Assembly: GCF_001292625.1 (NCBI RefSeq)
Contig: NZ_LAJH01000028.1
Location: forward strand, 1 to 64,000
From: Shimia sp. SK013
GTDB taxonomy: Bacteria > Pseudomonadota > Alphaproteobacteria > Rhodobacterales > Rhodobacteraceae
Length of the DNA stretch: 64,000 nucleotides
Direction of reading: 5' to 3'
Below are positions 44,642 to 53,733 of this stretch, one piece after another. How positions within the stretch are numbered: the stretch's first letter is position 1; each line of letters begins with the position of its first letter. The notes beneath the pieces are model-generated. The model saw only the letters and a program-made list of their open reading frames with translations. It did no database searches and had not been told where the DNA came from. Both the position numbers and the translations under genes were made by a program.

Positions 44642-45358
44642 TCAGCAGAGCCTCGCAGACCGCATTTTTTCGTAGTATGGCAACGCCGCTTCCAGAACGG
44701 GCATATGCCCGTTCTGAACTAGCGGAAGTGTACCTTCAGCATCAGCAAACCCAGCCGAGTTCCAAACCGACCCATACCAGTGAGGCGCCCAAACACCATC
44801 TTGTGCATGGCCCCCTTTGGGCCAGTTCAGCATTCTTGGATCAAATCCTAACCCTATGGCATCACACAGTTTTTCAATCATTTCCTGTGGATTCTCGCGG
44901 ATGTCGTGGCTGTCAATCACCACCGGTTCTTGCCCCCAAGATGTGACCAGATCGAAGAGTTCCGCCTGTTGGACAAAACCAATATCGGACAGAGCCGGGT
45001 TTTCCCGTTTGGCGCTATATGACGCGATCACGCGCGCCGGGTGACGGATTAGGAAAACGTTGGTTACGTCCCGCATCCAATCGCGCGGCACGCCGTCGAT
45101 CATGTGTTGCGTCATATGCTTTTGATAAAAAACGGCTTTTCCATCGGGATGTGCCTCAGAAAGAGCGTCCGCGACTGCTTTTGGGTTTTGGTCCTGCGCT
45201 TCAAGGATCTCTTGTCGCATCGGATGGTCCAGGCCCGTCATCGCCAGGTAGGCCGCATAAAACGGCTCGTCCACCACAGCGCAATCCGGGCGGTTGCCAA
45301 AGGCATACATCATGGCCGTCGAAAGGTTGCGGGGGCCGCTCCACATGGCGATTTTCAT
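44642..45358 (-). CDS. Sulfotransferase-like protein paired with aminotransferase
   Basis: A 238-residue protein of the sulfotransferase-like P-loop group that begins MKIAMWSGPRNLSTAMMYAF, a PAPS-loop-like SGPRNLST, and has VFLIRHPARVIASYS as the second nucleotide site. The family is known mostly from being next to or fused to branched-chain or D-amino-acid-type aminotransferases, as here: the aminotransferase gene lies 58 bases upstream in the same direction. No acceptor has been established. It is unlike the three polysaccharide-type sulfotransferases in the window, so a separate role is likely. Confidence 0.8.
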   Translation of the reverse strand: MKIAMWSGPRNLSTAMMYAFGNRPDCAVVDEPFYAAYLAMTGLDHPMRQEILEAQDQNPKAVADALSEAHPDGKAVFYQKHMTQHMIDGVPRDWMRDVTNVFLIRHPARVIASYSAKRENPALSDIGFVQQAELFDLVTSWGQEPVVIDSHDIRENPQEMIEKLCDAIGLGFDPRMLNWPKGGHAQDGVWAPHWYGSVWNSAGFADAEGTLPLVQNGHMPVLEAALPYYEKMRSARLC

Positions 45359-45416
45359 GGGGCAAAACTCCTGTCTGTATCGCGTCGGTATCGCGACTGT
45401 ATTGCGTAGGTCCGAT

Positions 45417-46325
45417 TTATGCAGCGTCTTGGGCCACCAAACTCTTATACAGCGCGCGAATGTGCTTGGTCATTTCACCCATCTCGCCTGTACCAATCTG
45501 ACGTCCGTCAATTTCGCTGATGGGTGTTTGCGCGCCAAAGGTTCCGGTGAGAAACGCCTCATCCGCGCCGTAGGTGTCGACCAAAGAGTAGTTGCGTTCA
45601 AACACAGGAATTCCGTCAGCACGGCAAACATCAATCACCTTTTGTCGGGTGATGCCGTTCATGCAGTAATCGCCAGTCGAGGTCCAAACCGCACCCTTGC
45701 GCACGATAAAGAAATTGCAGGCGTTGGTCGTATTAACAAAGCCGTTCACATCCAGCATCAGCGCCTCGTCTGCGCCGGCCTTTTCTGCCGCGATGCACGC
45801 GAGGATGCAGTTGAGTTTGGAGTGTGAATTCAGCTTGGGGTCTTGTGTCATTGGCAGGCCACGGATGTGCGGGACAGTGGCCAGACGTATCGGACGGGGC
45901 AACGAAGGTTTGGAATGCTCCATGATGATTGTCATGGTGGGGCCTTGTTGAGACAGGCCGGGGTGTTGGAACGGGCGTGTTTTCACGCCACGGGTGACCA
46001 TGAACCGAGCGTGGGCGTCTGTGGTCATGTTGTTGGCGGCGCGGGTGTCCTCCAACGCCTTGATCACGCCAGCCTTGTCCAAACCAATATCGAGATCGAT
46101 GGCCTTGGCGGCTTCAAACAGACGGTCGATGTGTTCTGCGAGAAAGGCCCAATGACCGTTATAGAGTCGCAGCCCCTCCCACACGCCATCGCCCAGCATG
46201 AAACCGCTGTCATAGACCGACACAACGGCCTCGGCCTTGGGCACAACGCGGCCGTTCAGCCAGATCTGGATGTCTTCATTGCGCGCGTCTTCGGCAGCTT
46301 GGTGGGTGGTGACATGGTCTGTCAT
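45417..46325 (-). CDS. Class IV aminotransferase (branched-chain or D-amino-acid type)
   Basis: A 302-residue PLP enzyme. Fold type IV features are WLNGRVVPKAEAVVSVYDSG near residues 22-41, GDGVWEGLRLY, the PLP lysine in LNSHSKLN and the phosphate-binding NACNFFIV with a GITRQKVID segment. This family transfers amino groups among branched-chain amino acids, D-amino acids or related 2-oxo acids; the specificity cannot be read off reliably. It precedes the sulfotransferase-like gene, with which it probably forms an operon. Confidence 0.85.
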   Translation of the reverse strand: MTDHVTTHQAAEDARNEDIQIWLNGRVVPKAEAVVSVYDSGFMLGDGVWEGLRLYNGHWAFLAEHIDRLFEAAKAIDLDIGLDKAGVIKALEDTRAANNMTTDAHARFMVTRGVKTRPFQHPGLSQQGPTMTIIMEHSKPSLPRPIRLATVPHIRGLPMTQDPKLNSHSKLNCILACIAAEKAGADEALMLDVNGFVNTTNACNFFIVRKGAVWTSTGDYCMNGITRQKVIDVCRADGIPVFERNYSLVDTYGADEAFLTGTFGAQTPISEIDGRQIGTGEMGEMTKHIRALYKSLVAQDAA

Positions 46326-46490
46326 GGTGGGCTCTCCGCTTTGCGTGATTTGGCGACGCTAGATCGGAGTATGGGGAAGGCCAAGTGGTAAAGCGACTTC
46401 AAAGCAGATCACCAGAGCGTGACATTTGGTTTCACGGGATTGAGGGTTGGTCCGCACAGGCGCAGAGTGTTTCCAAAGGAGTGTTGCGCC

Positions 46491-47153
46491 ATGTTGAAAT
46501 TGCAAAACCTGAAACCCGGCCTGTTGTTTGTCCTGATCCTGATCGGGGCCGCTGTGCATGGTCACAAGGCCCACGCGGCGGGAAATGAAAAGTTGATCGT
46601 TGCGGGCGGGTGTTTTTGGTGTGTGGAAAGCGATTTTGAAAGCGTTCCAGGGGTGAAAGAGGTGGTGTCCGGCTATACCGGCGGAACGACGAAAAATCCG
46701 ACCTATAAGCAGGTGACCAAAGGCGGGACCGGTCACTATGAAGCCGTGGAAATTACTTTTGACCCTGCCAAAGTCAGCCGCGAGCAGTTATTGCACATGT
46801 TTTTCCGGTCGGTCGACCCGACGGATGCCGGTGGACAATTTTGTGACCGGGGGCACAGCTATAGCACCGCCGTTTTCGTCTCTAACAAGGCCGAAAAGGC
46901 GCTGGCAGAAACCGCTAAAGCAGAGGCGCAAACCGAATTGAAGCGCAAAGTTGTGACACCGGTTTTGGCCGCTAAGCGGTTTTATGACGCTGAGGATTAT
47001 CATCAGGATTACTACAAAGGCAGCAACATCGTTCTGACCCGTTTTGGCCCCAAAAAGCAGAGCGAGGCCTATAAGCGATATCGAAATGCCTGTAAGCGGG
47101 ACGCCAAGGTTAAGGCGCTTTGGGGACGTGCCGCGCCATTCATTGGCCACTAA
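46491..47153 (+). CDS. msrA: Peptide methionine-S-sulfoxide reductase, exported
   Basis: A 220-residue enzyme reducing the S-epimer of methionine sulfoxide. The ATG at 46491 follows a strong AAAGGAG site and opens a signal peptide ([20 protein letters not shown], cleavage near residue 30), so it should act in the periplasm. The catalytic GGCFWC is near residues 39-44, and [10 protein letters not shown] and the later GTxxYHQDYY-like region ([12 protein letters not shown]) follow. Two more cysteines (FCDRG, NACKRD) may serve as resolving residues. It is a single gene, divergent from the aminotransferase gene. Confidence 0.93.
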   Translation: MLKLQNLKPGLLFVLILIGAAVHGHKAHAAGNEKLIVAGGCFWCVESDFESVPGVKEVVSGYTGGTTKNPTYKQVTKGGTGHYEAVEITFDPAKVSREQLLHMFFRSVDPTDAGGQFCDRGHSYSTAVFVSNKAEKALAETAKAEAQTELKRKVVTPVLAAKRFYDAEDYHQDYYKGSNIVLTRFGPKKQSEAYKRYRNACKRDAKVKALWGRAAPFIGH

Positions 47154-47157
47154 GGTA

Positions 47158-47175
47158 AGGGGCGTTGCCCCTCTT
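47158..47175 (+). terminator. Small hairpin after msrA
   Basis: AGGGGC (47158-47163) pairs with GCCCCT (47167-47172) around GTT. The following bases are CTT only, so termination is possible but weak. Confidence 0.35.
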
Positions 47176-47228
47176 GGCCGTTGGCCCATTCACCCGAAGG
47201 TATTTAGCGGAACAAAAAGCCCCGAAGC

Positions 47229-48098
47229 TTAAAACCTCGCTTCATCCACTTCTTTGAGATCGGGAATAACGTCGGCTGTGCCGTGGCGGGTGACCATTAG
47301 AGCGGCTGCCCGAGTGGCCAGAGCGATGGCTTGTTCCATCGGCAAGCCGCGGTCGCGAGCAGCAAGCACAAAACCAGTAAAGGTATCACCGGCGCCGGTG
47401 GTGTCCACGGGCGTTACGGGCATGGCGGGGAAGTCGCGGATCGTATCGCCACTTAGCCAGCGCGCGCCTTTGGCCCCAAGCGTGACAATGACGTCAGCGA
47501 CGCCCAGCGCATCCGGTGTCTTGGCGGTTGCCGCAGTCAGCTGCGCGGCCTCGATTTCGTTGAGGATCAGGAAGTCGAGGAACGGCAGGATGGCGGCGGT
47601 GGCAGTTGCGTCAAAAGGGGCGGCAGCATAGGCGACGTAGAGACCAAGTTCCCGGGCAGTTTTGGCGGTATCAGCCTGATTTAGAGTCTCATTCTGCACC
47701 AAGAGTGTGTCGCCTGGTGAGGCCTCTGACAAGGCGGCAGCCCGGGTTTTGGACGGGATCTTGTGGTTTGCACCGGGAAGCAAAACAATCGCGTTTTCGC
47801 CCGCGTCGTCGACATTGATGATGGCGTGACCTGTGGGGGTGTTATCAAGTGTGGCCACGTGGCGCGTGTCGACACCGGATTCCATCATCTGATCCCGCGC
47901 CCAAAGCCCATCCATGCCGACAGCACCAATGTGAATTGTGTGCGCGCCGGCGCGTGCAGCAGCGACAGACATGTTGGCGCCTTTGCCGCCCAGGCCACGG
48001 GTAAGACCGTCTGCGGCAAGTGTTTCCCCGGGGCCCGGAAGGTGGGGAACGCGGTAAAAGTAGTCGGCGTTGATGGAGCCGAGGTTGTAGATCGCCAT
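47229..48098 (-). CDS. rbsK: Ribokinase-family (PfkB) sugar kinase
   Basis: A 289-residue PfkB-type kinase that phosphorylates a sugar, most likely ribose at O5, with ATP. The substrate loop GGKGANMSVAAARAGA is near residues 37-52 and the anion hole with catalytic Asp is VDTTGAGDTFTG near 231-242. The short length and DYFYRVPHLP start fit ribokinase rather than fructokinase, but other sugar kinases in the family share these motifs. It is divergent from mutS with 132 bases between starts, and has no transport gene beside it. Confidence 0.82.
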   Translation of the reverse strand: MAIYNLGSINADYFYRVPHLPGPGETLAADGLTRGLGGKGANMSVAAARAGAHTIHIGAVGMDGLWARDQMMESGVDTRHVATLDNTPTGHAIINVDDAGENAIVLLPGANHKIPSKTRAAALSEASPGDTLLVQNETLNQADTAKTARELGLYVAYAAAPFDATATAAILPFLDFLILNEIEAAQLTAATAKTPDALGVADVIVTLGAKGARWLSGDTIRDFPAMPVTPVDTTGAGDTFTGFVLAARDRGLPMEQAIALATRAAALMVTRHGTADVIPDLKEVDEARF

Positions 48099-48230
48099 TT
48101 GCTGTGCCTCTTTTTGACCACATGATCAATTTCGTGACGCGCTGTCCATGACAGAATGCTTGATTTGCGCGTTTCCTCCAAGGCAGTGGTTTGCTATTTC
48201 ATTGAGACCAAACCTTGGGGGTTCTGAGCA

Positions 48231-50873
48231 GTGAAGGCCGAAAAGCCAACCGTCACACCGATGATGGCACAATATCTGGAGATCAAAGCGCAATATCAGA
48301 ATGCGCTGCTGTTCTATCGGATGGGTGATTTTTACGAGATGTTCTTTGACGACGCGGTTGCGGCGTCTGAGGCGTTGGACATTGCGCTGACCAAACGCGG
48401 GAAACATGAGGGCAGTGAAATCCCTATGTGCGGTGTGCCGCATCACGCCGCCGAAGGGTATTTTCTGACGTTGATCCGAAAAGGGTTTCGAGTGGCTGTG
48501 TGTGAACAGCTTGAAAGCCCGGCGGAAGCCAAAAAGCGTGGCTATAAGGCCGTTGTGAAGCGGGATGTGGTGCGGCTTGTGACGCCCGGCACGTTGACCG
48601 AAGACAGCCTGTTGGACGCGCGGCGACACAATTTTTTGGCCGCCTATGCGGTGGTGCGCGACGAAGCCGCGTTGGCTTGGGCGGATATTTCGACCGGCGC
48701 GTTACACGTGATGCCATTGGCGCCGGTGCGATTGGGGCCAGAGCTGGCGCGTCTTGCACCAAGTGAGTTGTTGATTGCGGAAGGTTCCGAGGCCGATCTT
48801 GCCCCAATCGTTGAAGATATGGGCGTGTCAGCGACATCGGTGTCGCGCGGCAGTTTCGACTCTGTTTCAGCGGAAAAACGGGTTTCGGCATTGTTCAAAG
48901 CGTCATCTCTGGAGGCGTTTGGAACCTTTGGGCGGGCCGAGGCAGGCGCACTTGGGGCGATTGTTGATTACCTGGAGCTGACGCAGAAAGGCAAATTGCC
49001 TCTGCTGCAACCACCTGTGCGGGAAGCCTCGCAGGGTGTGATGCAAATTGATGCCGCAACCCGGCGAAATCTGGAGCTGAGCGCAAGCCTATCAGGCGGG
49101 CGTGCCGGTTCACTTTTGGCGACGATTGACCGAACCGTGACAGCAAGTGGGGCCCGATTGTTAGAGCGTCGGCTGTCTTCGCCCTCGATGGTTTTGGACA
49201 CCATCCGGCGGCGGCTGGACTCGGTGTCGTTTATGACGGACCACCGCAATACTGCGCAGGATGTCCGCGAAAGTTTGAAGCGGGTTCCGGATCTGGATCG
49301 AGCGCTGTCGCGGCTGTCGCTTGATCGTGGTGGGCCGAGGGATTTGACGGCGGTGCGCAACGGGCTGGGTCAGGCCGGAGAGCTTGCAGAACGTGATTTT
49401 GGTACGCTGCCGGAGGATTTGGCAGAGGCGCGGCGGACGCTGGAAGGGCATGACGCATTGCTCGACTTGCTAGAGGATGCGCTGATTGCAGAGCCGCCAT
49501 TGTTGGCGCGCGACGGTGGGTTCATTGCGGCAGGGTTTGATCCGGAGCTGGATGAAAGCCGAGAGTTGCGCGATGAGGGGCGCGGTGTGATTGCGACCAT
49601 GCAGGCGCAGTATTCACAACAAACCGGAATTACCGCACTCAAAATCAAGCACAACAATGTGCTGGGCTATTTCATCGAAACCACGGCGAAACACGCGGAT
49701 GCGATGATGTCGCCACCGCTAAACGAGACCTTTATCCACCGACAGACGACCGCCAATCAGGTGCGGTTCACCACTGTCGAGTTGAGCGAGATGGAGACCA
49801 AAATCCTGAACGCGGGAAACCGCGCACTGGAGATCGAGAAGCGGTTGTTTGAGCGTTTGAAAGGCGCGATTTTGGACCGGTCCGCAGAAGTGGCAACGGC
49901 GTCCAAAGCACTTGCAGAGTTTGATCTGGCAGGCGCCCTTGCCGAGCTTGCGGTCAATGAAAACTGGACACGGCCAGACGTGAACGAAAGCCGCGATTTT
50001 GCGATCGAAGGTGGTCGTCACCCTGTGGTGGAGGCCGCGCTGCGTAAAACCGGCGATCCGTTTGTGGCCAACAATTGTGATCTGTCAGGTGGAGACGCGG
50101 CGAGTATCTGGCTGCTGACCGGTCCGAACATGGCCGGTAAATCGACATTCCTGCGGCAAAACGCCTTGATCGCGTTGCTGGCGCAAATGGGCAGCTTTGT
50201 GCCCGCAGACAGTGCCAAAATTGGTCTGGTCAGCCAGCTTTTTAGCCGCGTTGGAGCAAGCGATGATCTGGCGCGAGGTCGGTCCACATTCATGGTCGAG
50301 ATGGTGGAGACGGCTGCCATTCTCAATCAGGCCGACGACCGTGCGCTGGTCATTCTGGATGAGATCGGGCGCGGCACGGCGACTTATGACGGCTTGTCGA
50401 TCGCCTGGGCGACGCTTGAACATTTGCACGACGTGAACAAATCCCGCGCGCTGTTTGCCACACACTATCACGAGATGACCCAGCTTTCGGGCAAGATGGC
50501 CGGCGTGGACAACGCCACCGTTACGGTGCGTGAGTGGGAAGGCGAAGTGATCTTTCTACATGAAGTCATAAAGGGCGCTGCAGATCGCAGTTACGGCGTA
50601 CAAGTGGCCCAACTCGCGGGGCTTCCAGCCGCCGTGGTGGACCGGGCGCGCGTCGTGCTGGATGCGCTGGAAAAAGGCGAGCGGGAAAGCAAAGCGCACA
50701 AAGCACTGATCGATGATCTGCCACTCTTTGCTGCGTCGCCAGCGCCAATGGCAACCGCGCCAAGCGGGCCATCTCCGGTTCAAGAAAAGCTGGCGGATGT
50801 GCATCCCGACGGCCTGAGCCCGCGTGAAGCGTTAAACCTGATTTATGAGTTGAAAGATCTCGCGGACAAGTGA
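48231..50873 (+). CDS. mutS: DNA mismatch repair protein MutS
   Basis: An 880-residue protein that recognises mismatches. It starts at GTG 48231 (GGGGG upstream). The N-terminal mismatch-binding motif MGDFYEMFF (near 28-36), the middle lever/clamp domain and the C-terminal ATPase with GPNMAGKSTFLRQ (Walker A) and ILDEIGRGTATYDG (Walker B) are intact. The C-terminal helix-turn-helix and Pro-rich tail (AASPAPMATAPSGPSP) are present. It overlaps neither neighbour and ends four bases from the TPM gene. Confidence 0.98.
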   Translation: MKAEKPTVTPMMAQYLEIKAQYQNALLFYRMGDFYEMFFDDAVAASEALDIALTKRGKHEGSEIPMCGVPHHAAEGYFLTLIRKGFRVAVCEQLESPAEAKKRGYKAVVKRDVVRLVTPGTLTEDSLLDARRHNFLAAYAVVRDEAALAWADISTGALHVMPLAPVRLGPELARLAPSELLIAEGSEADLAPIVEDMGVSATSVSRGSFDSVSAEKRVSALFKASSLEAFGTFGRAEAGALGAIVDYLELTQKGKLPLLQPPVREASQGVMQIDAATRRNLELSASLSGGRAGSLLATIDRTVTASGARLLERRLSSPSMVLDTIRRRLDSVSFMTDHRNTAQDVRESLKRVPDLDRALSRLSLDRGGPRDLTAVRNGLGQAGELAERDFGTLPEDLAEARRTLEGHDALLDLLEDALIAEPPLLARDGGFIAAGFDPELDESRELRDEGRGVIATMQAQYSQQTGITALKIKHNNVLGYFIETTAKHADAMMSPPLNETFIHRQTTANQVRFTTVELSEMETKILNAGNRALEIEKRLFERLKGAILDRSAEVATASKALAEFDLAGALAELAVNENWTRPDVNESRDFAIEGGRHPVVEAALRKTGDPFVANNCDLSGGDAASIWLLTGPNMAGKSTFLRQNALIALLAQMGSFVPADSAKIGLVSQLFSRVGASDDLARGRSTFMVEMVETAAILNQADDRALVILDEIGRGTATYDGLSIAWATLEHLHDVNKSRALFATHYHEMTQLSGKMAGVDNATVTVREWEGEVIFLHEVIKGAADRSYGVQVAQLAGLPAAVVDRARVVLDALEKGERESKAHKALIDDLPLFAASPAPMATAPSGPSPVQEKLADVHPDGLSPREALNLIYELKDLADK

Positions 50874-50876
50874 GGC

Positions 50877-51929
50877 TTACCAGCTACCGGAGGCGCCGCC
50901 GCCGGACGAGCTGCCACCGCCAAACGACGAGCCGCCCGACGAAGACGAACTTGACGACTGTTTGGGAATCACCCGTTTGACGCTCCAGCTGTCGTGGCAG
51001 TGTTTACACGCGTAATCGACGCGTTTTAGGCCGGTCGATGTGGTTGTTGCAGACTCCAGAATGGTGGTGTCACTGTCCAAGGTTTTGTAGCCACAGGACC
51101 GACACGCACCGTAACCAGAAAACCATCGCTTGTAGCCTTCGATGGTGCGATGATCGCAGCGCATGCAGTGCCACACGTCGTAGTCGACGCTTTTCACGCG
51201 CTCCTCGGTGATTTGGCCTGCTTCCAGATAGTCGTCATCAAGATCTTCTTGAATGCGCTCCATCTTGGAGCGATCATTGGGACACCGGCGCGGACGGTTG
51301 CGTTGCCAGCGGCGAAACAGGAAATATGCTCCGCCGGCCAAAGCCGTCCAGATTGCGTAAATCCAATCACCAACGCGATCAGCGGTGCGCTTTGTCGCGT
51401 TGAGAGCTCTTTCGGTGCTGGTGGCGTCGAACTCGCCAGGCCACACGCCGGTAAGCTCGCGGATGACACTATCGACCCCACGGGAAATCCCCACGAAGTA
51501 TTTCCCGTTTTTGAACTGCGGCGTGATCGTTGTGTCGATGATGTTTTTCATCGGGATGTTCTTGTCGGTGCCGTAGCCGGACCCCACCTCGATTCGCATC
51601 AAGCGATCATTGACCGCGATCAGCATGATAACCCCATCATTTCGGCCCGCGTCGCCAACCCCCCATTCGTTAAAGAGGCCTGTGGCGAAAGGTTCGATGT
51701 CGCCGTTATGTCCGTAGCTGAACATGCTATCGATGATAACAACGGTGAATTCAATGTCCCGCTCTTTGCGTAACTCTACCAGCTTGTTTCTGATTGTGGC
51801 CTCTTCTTCCTCGCTGAGGATGAAGGCGAAATCATTGACGTAAAGCTCGTCATAGTCCGGAAAGGATTGGGCTGAGGCGAAAGTCGCCGATAGCAGAATG
51901 CCCACGATGCCTGAAATCAGTTTGTGCAA
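50877..51929 (-). CDS. TPM-domain (YgcG-type) membrane protein with zinc-ribbon-like tail
   Basis: A 350-residue exported protein. A signal peptide (MHKLISGIVGILLSATFASA) is followed by a TPM fold (about 28-155) with VNDFAFILSEEEEATIRNKL and a DDG-like NDGVIMLIAVNDR. A membrane segment lies near 190-207. Eight cysteines in CxxC-like pairs (HCMRC, ACRSC, ACKHC) suggest two zinc ribbons, and the end is a Ser/Gly-rich tail ending ASGSW. The start is a TTG at 51929 with GGGAG in the preceding hairpin; no ATG is near. The TPM family is linked to photosystem assembly or phosphatase activity in other organisms; function here is unknown. Confidence 0.82.
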   Translation of the reverse strand: MHKLISGIVGILLSATFASAQSFPDYDELYVNDFAFILSEEEEATIRNKLVELRKERDIEFTVVIIDSMFSYGHNGDIEPFATGLFNEWGVGDAGRNDGVIMLIAVNDRLMRIEVGSGYGTDKNIPMKNIIDTTITPQFKNGKYFVGISRGVDSVIRELTGVWPGEFDATSTERALNATKRTADRVGDWIYAIWTALAGGAYFLFRRWQRNRPRRCPNDRSKMERIQEDLDDDYLEAGQITEERVKSVDYDVWHCMRCDHRTIEGYKRWFSGYGACRSCGYKTLDSDTTILESATTTSTGLKRVDYACKHCHDSWSVKRVIPKQSSSSSSSGGSSFGGGSSSGGGASGSW

Positions 51930-51930
51930 A

Positions 51931-51960
51931 AGAAAAGCTCCCGAAAACTCGGGAGCTTTG
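51931..51960 (-). terminator. grpE terminator hairpin carrying the ribosome-binding site of the TPM gene
   Basis: AAAGCTCCCGA (51934-51944) and TCGGGAGCTTT (51949-51959) pair perfectly around AAAC; read leftward a T-rich run follows. The GGGAG of the second-transcribed arm lies ten bases before the TTG start of the TPM gene. Confidence 0.8.
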
Positions 51961-51982
51961 TAGCAGGGATTTCTGCGGCTGT

Positions 51983-52543
51983 TTAGCCCGGGTTCGAGCT
52001 TACGCCCACTTGAGCAGGACGCAACAAGCGATCATGCAGCATGAAGCCTTGTGTCGAAACCTGAATAATCTCTCCAGATTTTGTATTCGGCACGGGCGCC
52101 TCAAACATGGCTTCGTGAATGTTTGGATCGAATTTGTCACCAACTTCGGGGGAAATCAGCTCGATGCCGTGTTTGGAGAAGGTCTTCAGAAGCCCACGCA
52201 TAGTCAGCTCGATGCCCTCAATCAGAGCGGCAGAGGCTTCTTTCTGCTCCTCCGTGATGGTTTCGACAGCACGTTTCATGTTGTCAAAAACCGGCAGCAT
52301 GTCGCGGGCCAATTTGGAGCCGCCGTACTGTTCGGCTTCACGCCGCGCCCTGTCGCCACGCTTGCGCGCGTTTTCGGCATCAGCCAACGCGCGCATCCAG
52401 CGATCTTTCAGCTGATCACGTTCTGCACGCAGCTCATCCAGCTCCAACGCTTCATCGTCGAAGTCGTCCAGAGACTGAGCAAATTCTTCCGCTTCGGCGT
52501 CCGCCAAGTCGTCCAGAAAATCATTTTCTTTCGGTTCTGCCAT
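51983..52543 (-). CDS. grpE: Nucleotide exchange factor GrpE
   Basis: A 186-residue DnaK co-chaperone that speeds ADP release. It has an acidic N-terminus (DLADAEAEEFAQSLDDFDDE), a long coiled coil (about 35-100) and the compact beta domain with GIELTMRGLLKTFSKHGIE and PNIHEAMFE near the C-terminus. An AGAGGTG site precedes the ATG. It lies nine bases after hrcA and shares its transcript. The gene ends before a strong terminator. Confidence 0.96.
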   Translation of the reverse strand: MAEPKENDFLDDLADAEAEEFAQSLDDFDDEALELDELRAERDQLKDRWMRALADAENARKRGDRARREAEQYGGSKLARDMLPVFDNMKRAVETITEEQKEASAALIEGIELTMRGLLKTFSKHGIELISPEVGDKFDPNIHEAMFEAPVPNTKSGEIIQVSTQGFMLHDRLLRPAQVGVSSNPG

Positions 52544-52552
52544 AGTGCACCT

Positions 52553-53617
52553 CTAACCGCGATCGGAGAGCAGTTTTCCGACCAGTTGCGCCGTGTAATC
52601 CACAATCGGCACGATACGTCCATAGTTCAGGCGCTTGGGTCCGATGACCCCGACCGCGCCCACGATCTTTCGATCAGCGTTCATATAAGGGGAAACCACC
52701 AAAGAGGAACCCGAAAGTGAAAAAAGTTTGTTCTCTGAGCCGATAAAAATGCGCACACCGTCGCCATCTTCGGCAAGTTGCAGGAAATCGGCAATGTCGC
52801 GCTTGCGTTCGAGGTCGTCAAACAGGGTCCGAATGCGATCAAGATCCTCGTCGTTGCCCTCGGCCCCCAGAAGATTCGCCCGGCCGCGCACGATCAGGCG
52901 TTCCGGTTGCTCTTCGCCGTCTGCCCACAAAGCGAGTCCGTTTTCGACCATGTCACGCGCAAGGCTGTCGATCTCCTGACGGCGCTTGGCGATTTCCTGC
53001 TTCACGGCGGAGCCCAGCTCAGACAGGGTGCGGCCCTCGGCCACGGCATTCAGGAAATTCGCAGCTTCCCGCATCGAACTTGGGGTTTGGCCCAAAGGTG
53101 GCGTGAACAGGCGGTTTTCAACGTGACCGTCCGCAAAGACAAGAACCACAAGCGCGCGATCATGCGCGAGGGACACAAATTCGATATGTTTTATTGGCGC
53201 TTCGTGTTTGGGCGCCAGCACCAGAGAGGCGCCCTGAGTGACGCCGGAGAGCGCTGTGGACACGCTATCAAGCATGGCACCCACGTCGCCGGAATTATTG
53301 CCAAGCGTGGCGTCGATCTTTTCCCGGTCACCCGTGTCCAGATCGCCGACCTCGAGCAGGCCATCCACAAACATCCGCAGGCCCATCTGCGTCGGCACGC
53401 GACCTGCGGACACATGTGGGCTGTCCAGCAAGCCGAGGTATTCCAGATCTTGCATCACATTGCGAATGGTCGCAGCGCTGACGCTTTCGGATAACGAGCG
53501 GGTAAGAGTACGGGAGCCAACAGGATCGCCAGTATCCAGATAGCTCTCAACCACGCGCCGAAACACTTCGCGGCTGCGGTCGTTCATCTCTTCAAAAATT
53601 TTGCTGCTGTCTGTCAT
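52553..53617 (-). CDS. hrcA: Heat-shock repressor HrcA
   Basis: A 354-residue repressor of chaperonin genes. The N-terminal winged helix spans about 10-75 (SRTLTRSLSESVSAATIRNVM), followed by an inserted dimerisation domain and a GAF-like domain containing FIGSENKLFSLSGSS and VIGPKRLNYGRIV. HrcA binds CIRCE elements before groESL in the usual system. I see no TTAGCACTC/GAGTGCTAA pair before this gene, so it is probably not autoregulated by a local CIRCE. It is cotranscribed with grpE. Confidence 0.96.
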   Translation of the reverse strand: MTDSSKIFEEMNDRSREVFRRVVESYLDTGDPVGSRTLTRSLSESVSAATIRNVMQDLEYLGLLDSPHVSAGRVPTQMGLRMFVDGLLEVGDLDTGDREKIDATLGNNSGDVGAMLDSVSTALSGVTQGASLVLAPKHEAPIKHIEFVSLAHDRALVVLVFADGHVENRLFTPPLGQTPSSMREAANFLNAVAEGRTLSELGSAVKQEIAKRRQEIDSLARDMVENGLALWADGEEQPERLIVRGRANLLGAEGNDEDLDRIRTLFDDLERKRDIADFLQLAEDGDGVRIFIGSENKLFSLSGSSLVVSPYMNADRKIVGAVGVIGPKRLNYGRIVPIVDYTAQLVGKLLSDRG

Positions 53618-53639
53618 TCACCCGTGCCTTTATGATGCC

Positions 53640-53668
53640 AATAAAATAGCCTGAAAGACAAAGGTCAA
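53640..53668 (-). promoter_or_regulatory. Possible promoter of hrcA-grpE
   Basis: Read leftward, TTGACC (53668-53663) is followed about 17 bases on by an AT-rich TTTTAT element. This is only moderately close to the vegetative consensus. Confidence 0.35.
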
Positions 53669-53733
53669 TCGGGGTTGCGTGTACATAGGTTGCGCGGCTA
53701 TGCCCTGCTCAACCGAAAAAAGGAAATTTGCCC

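Noticed and set aside
53618-53733. CIRCE element upstream of hrcA
   Set aside because: No TTAGCACTC/GAGTGCTAA pair is present in the spacer.
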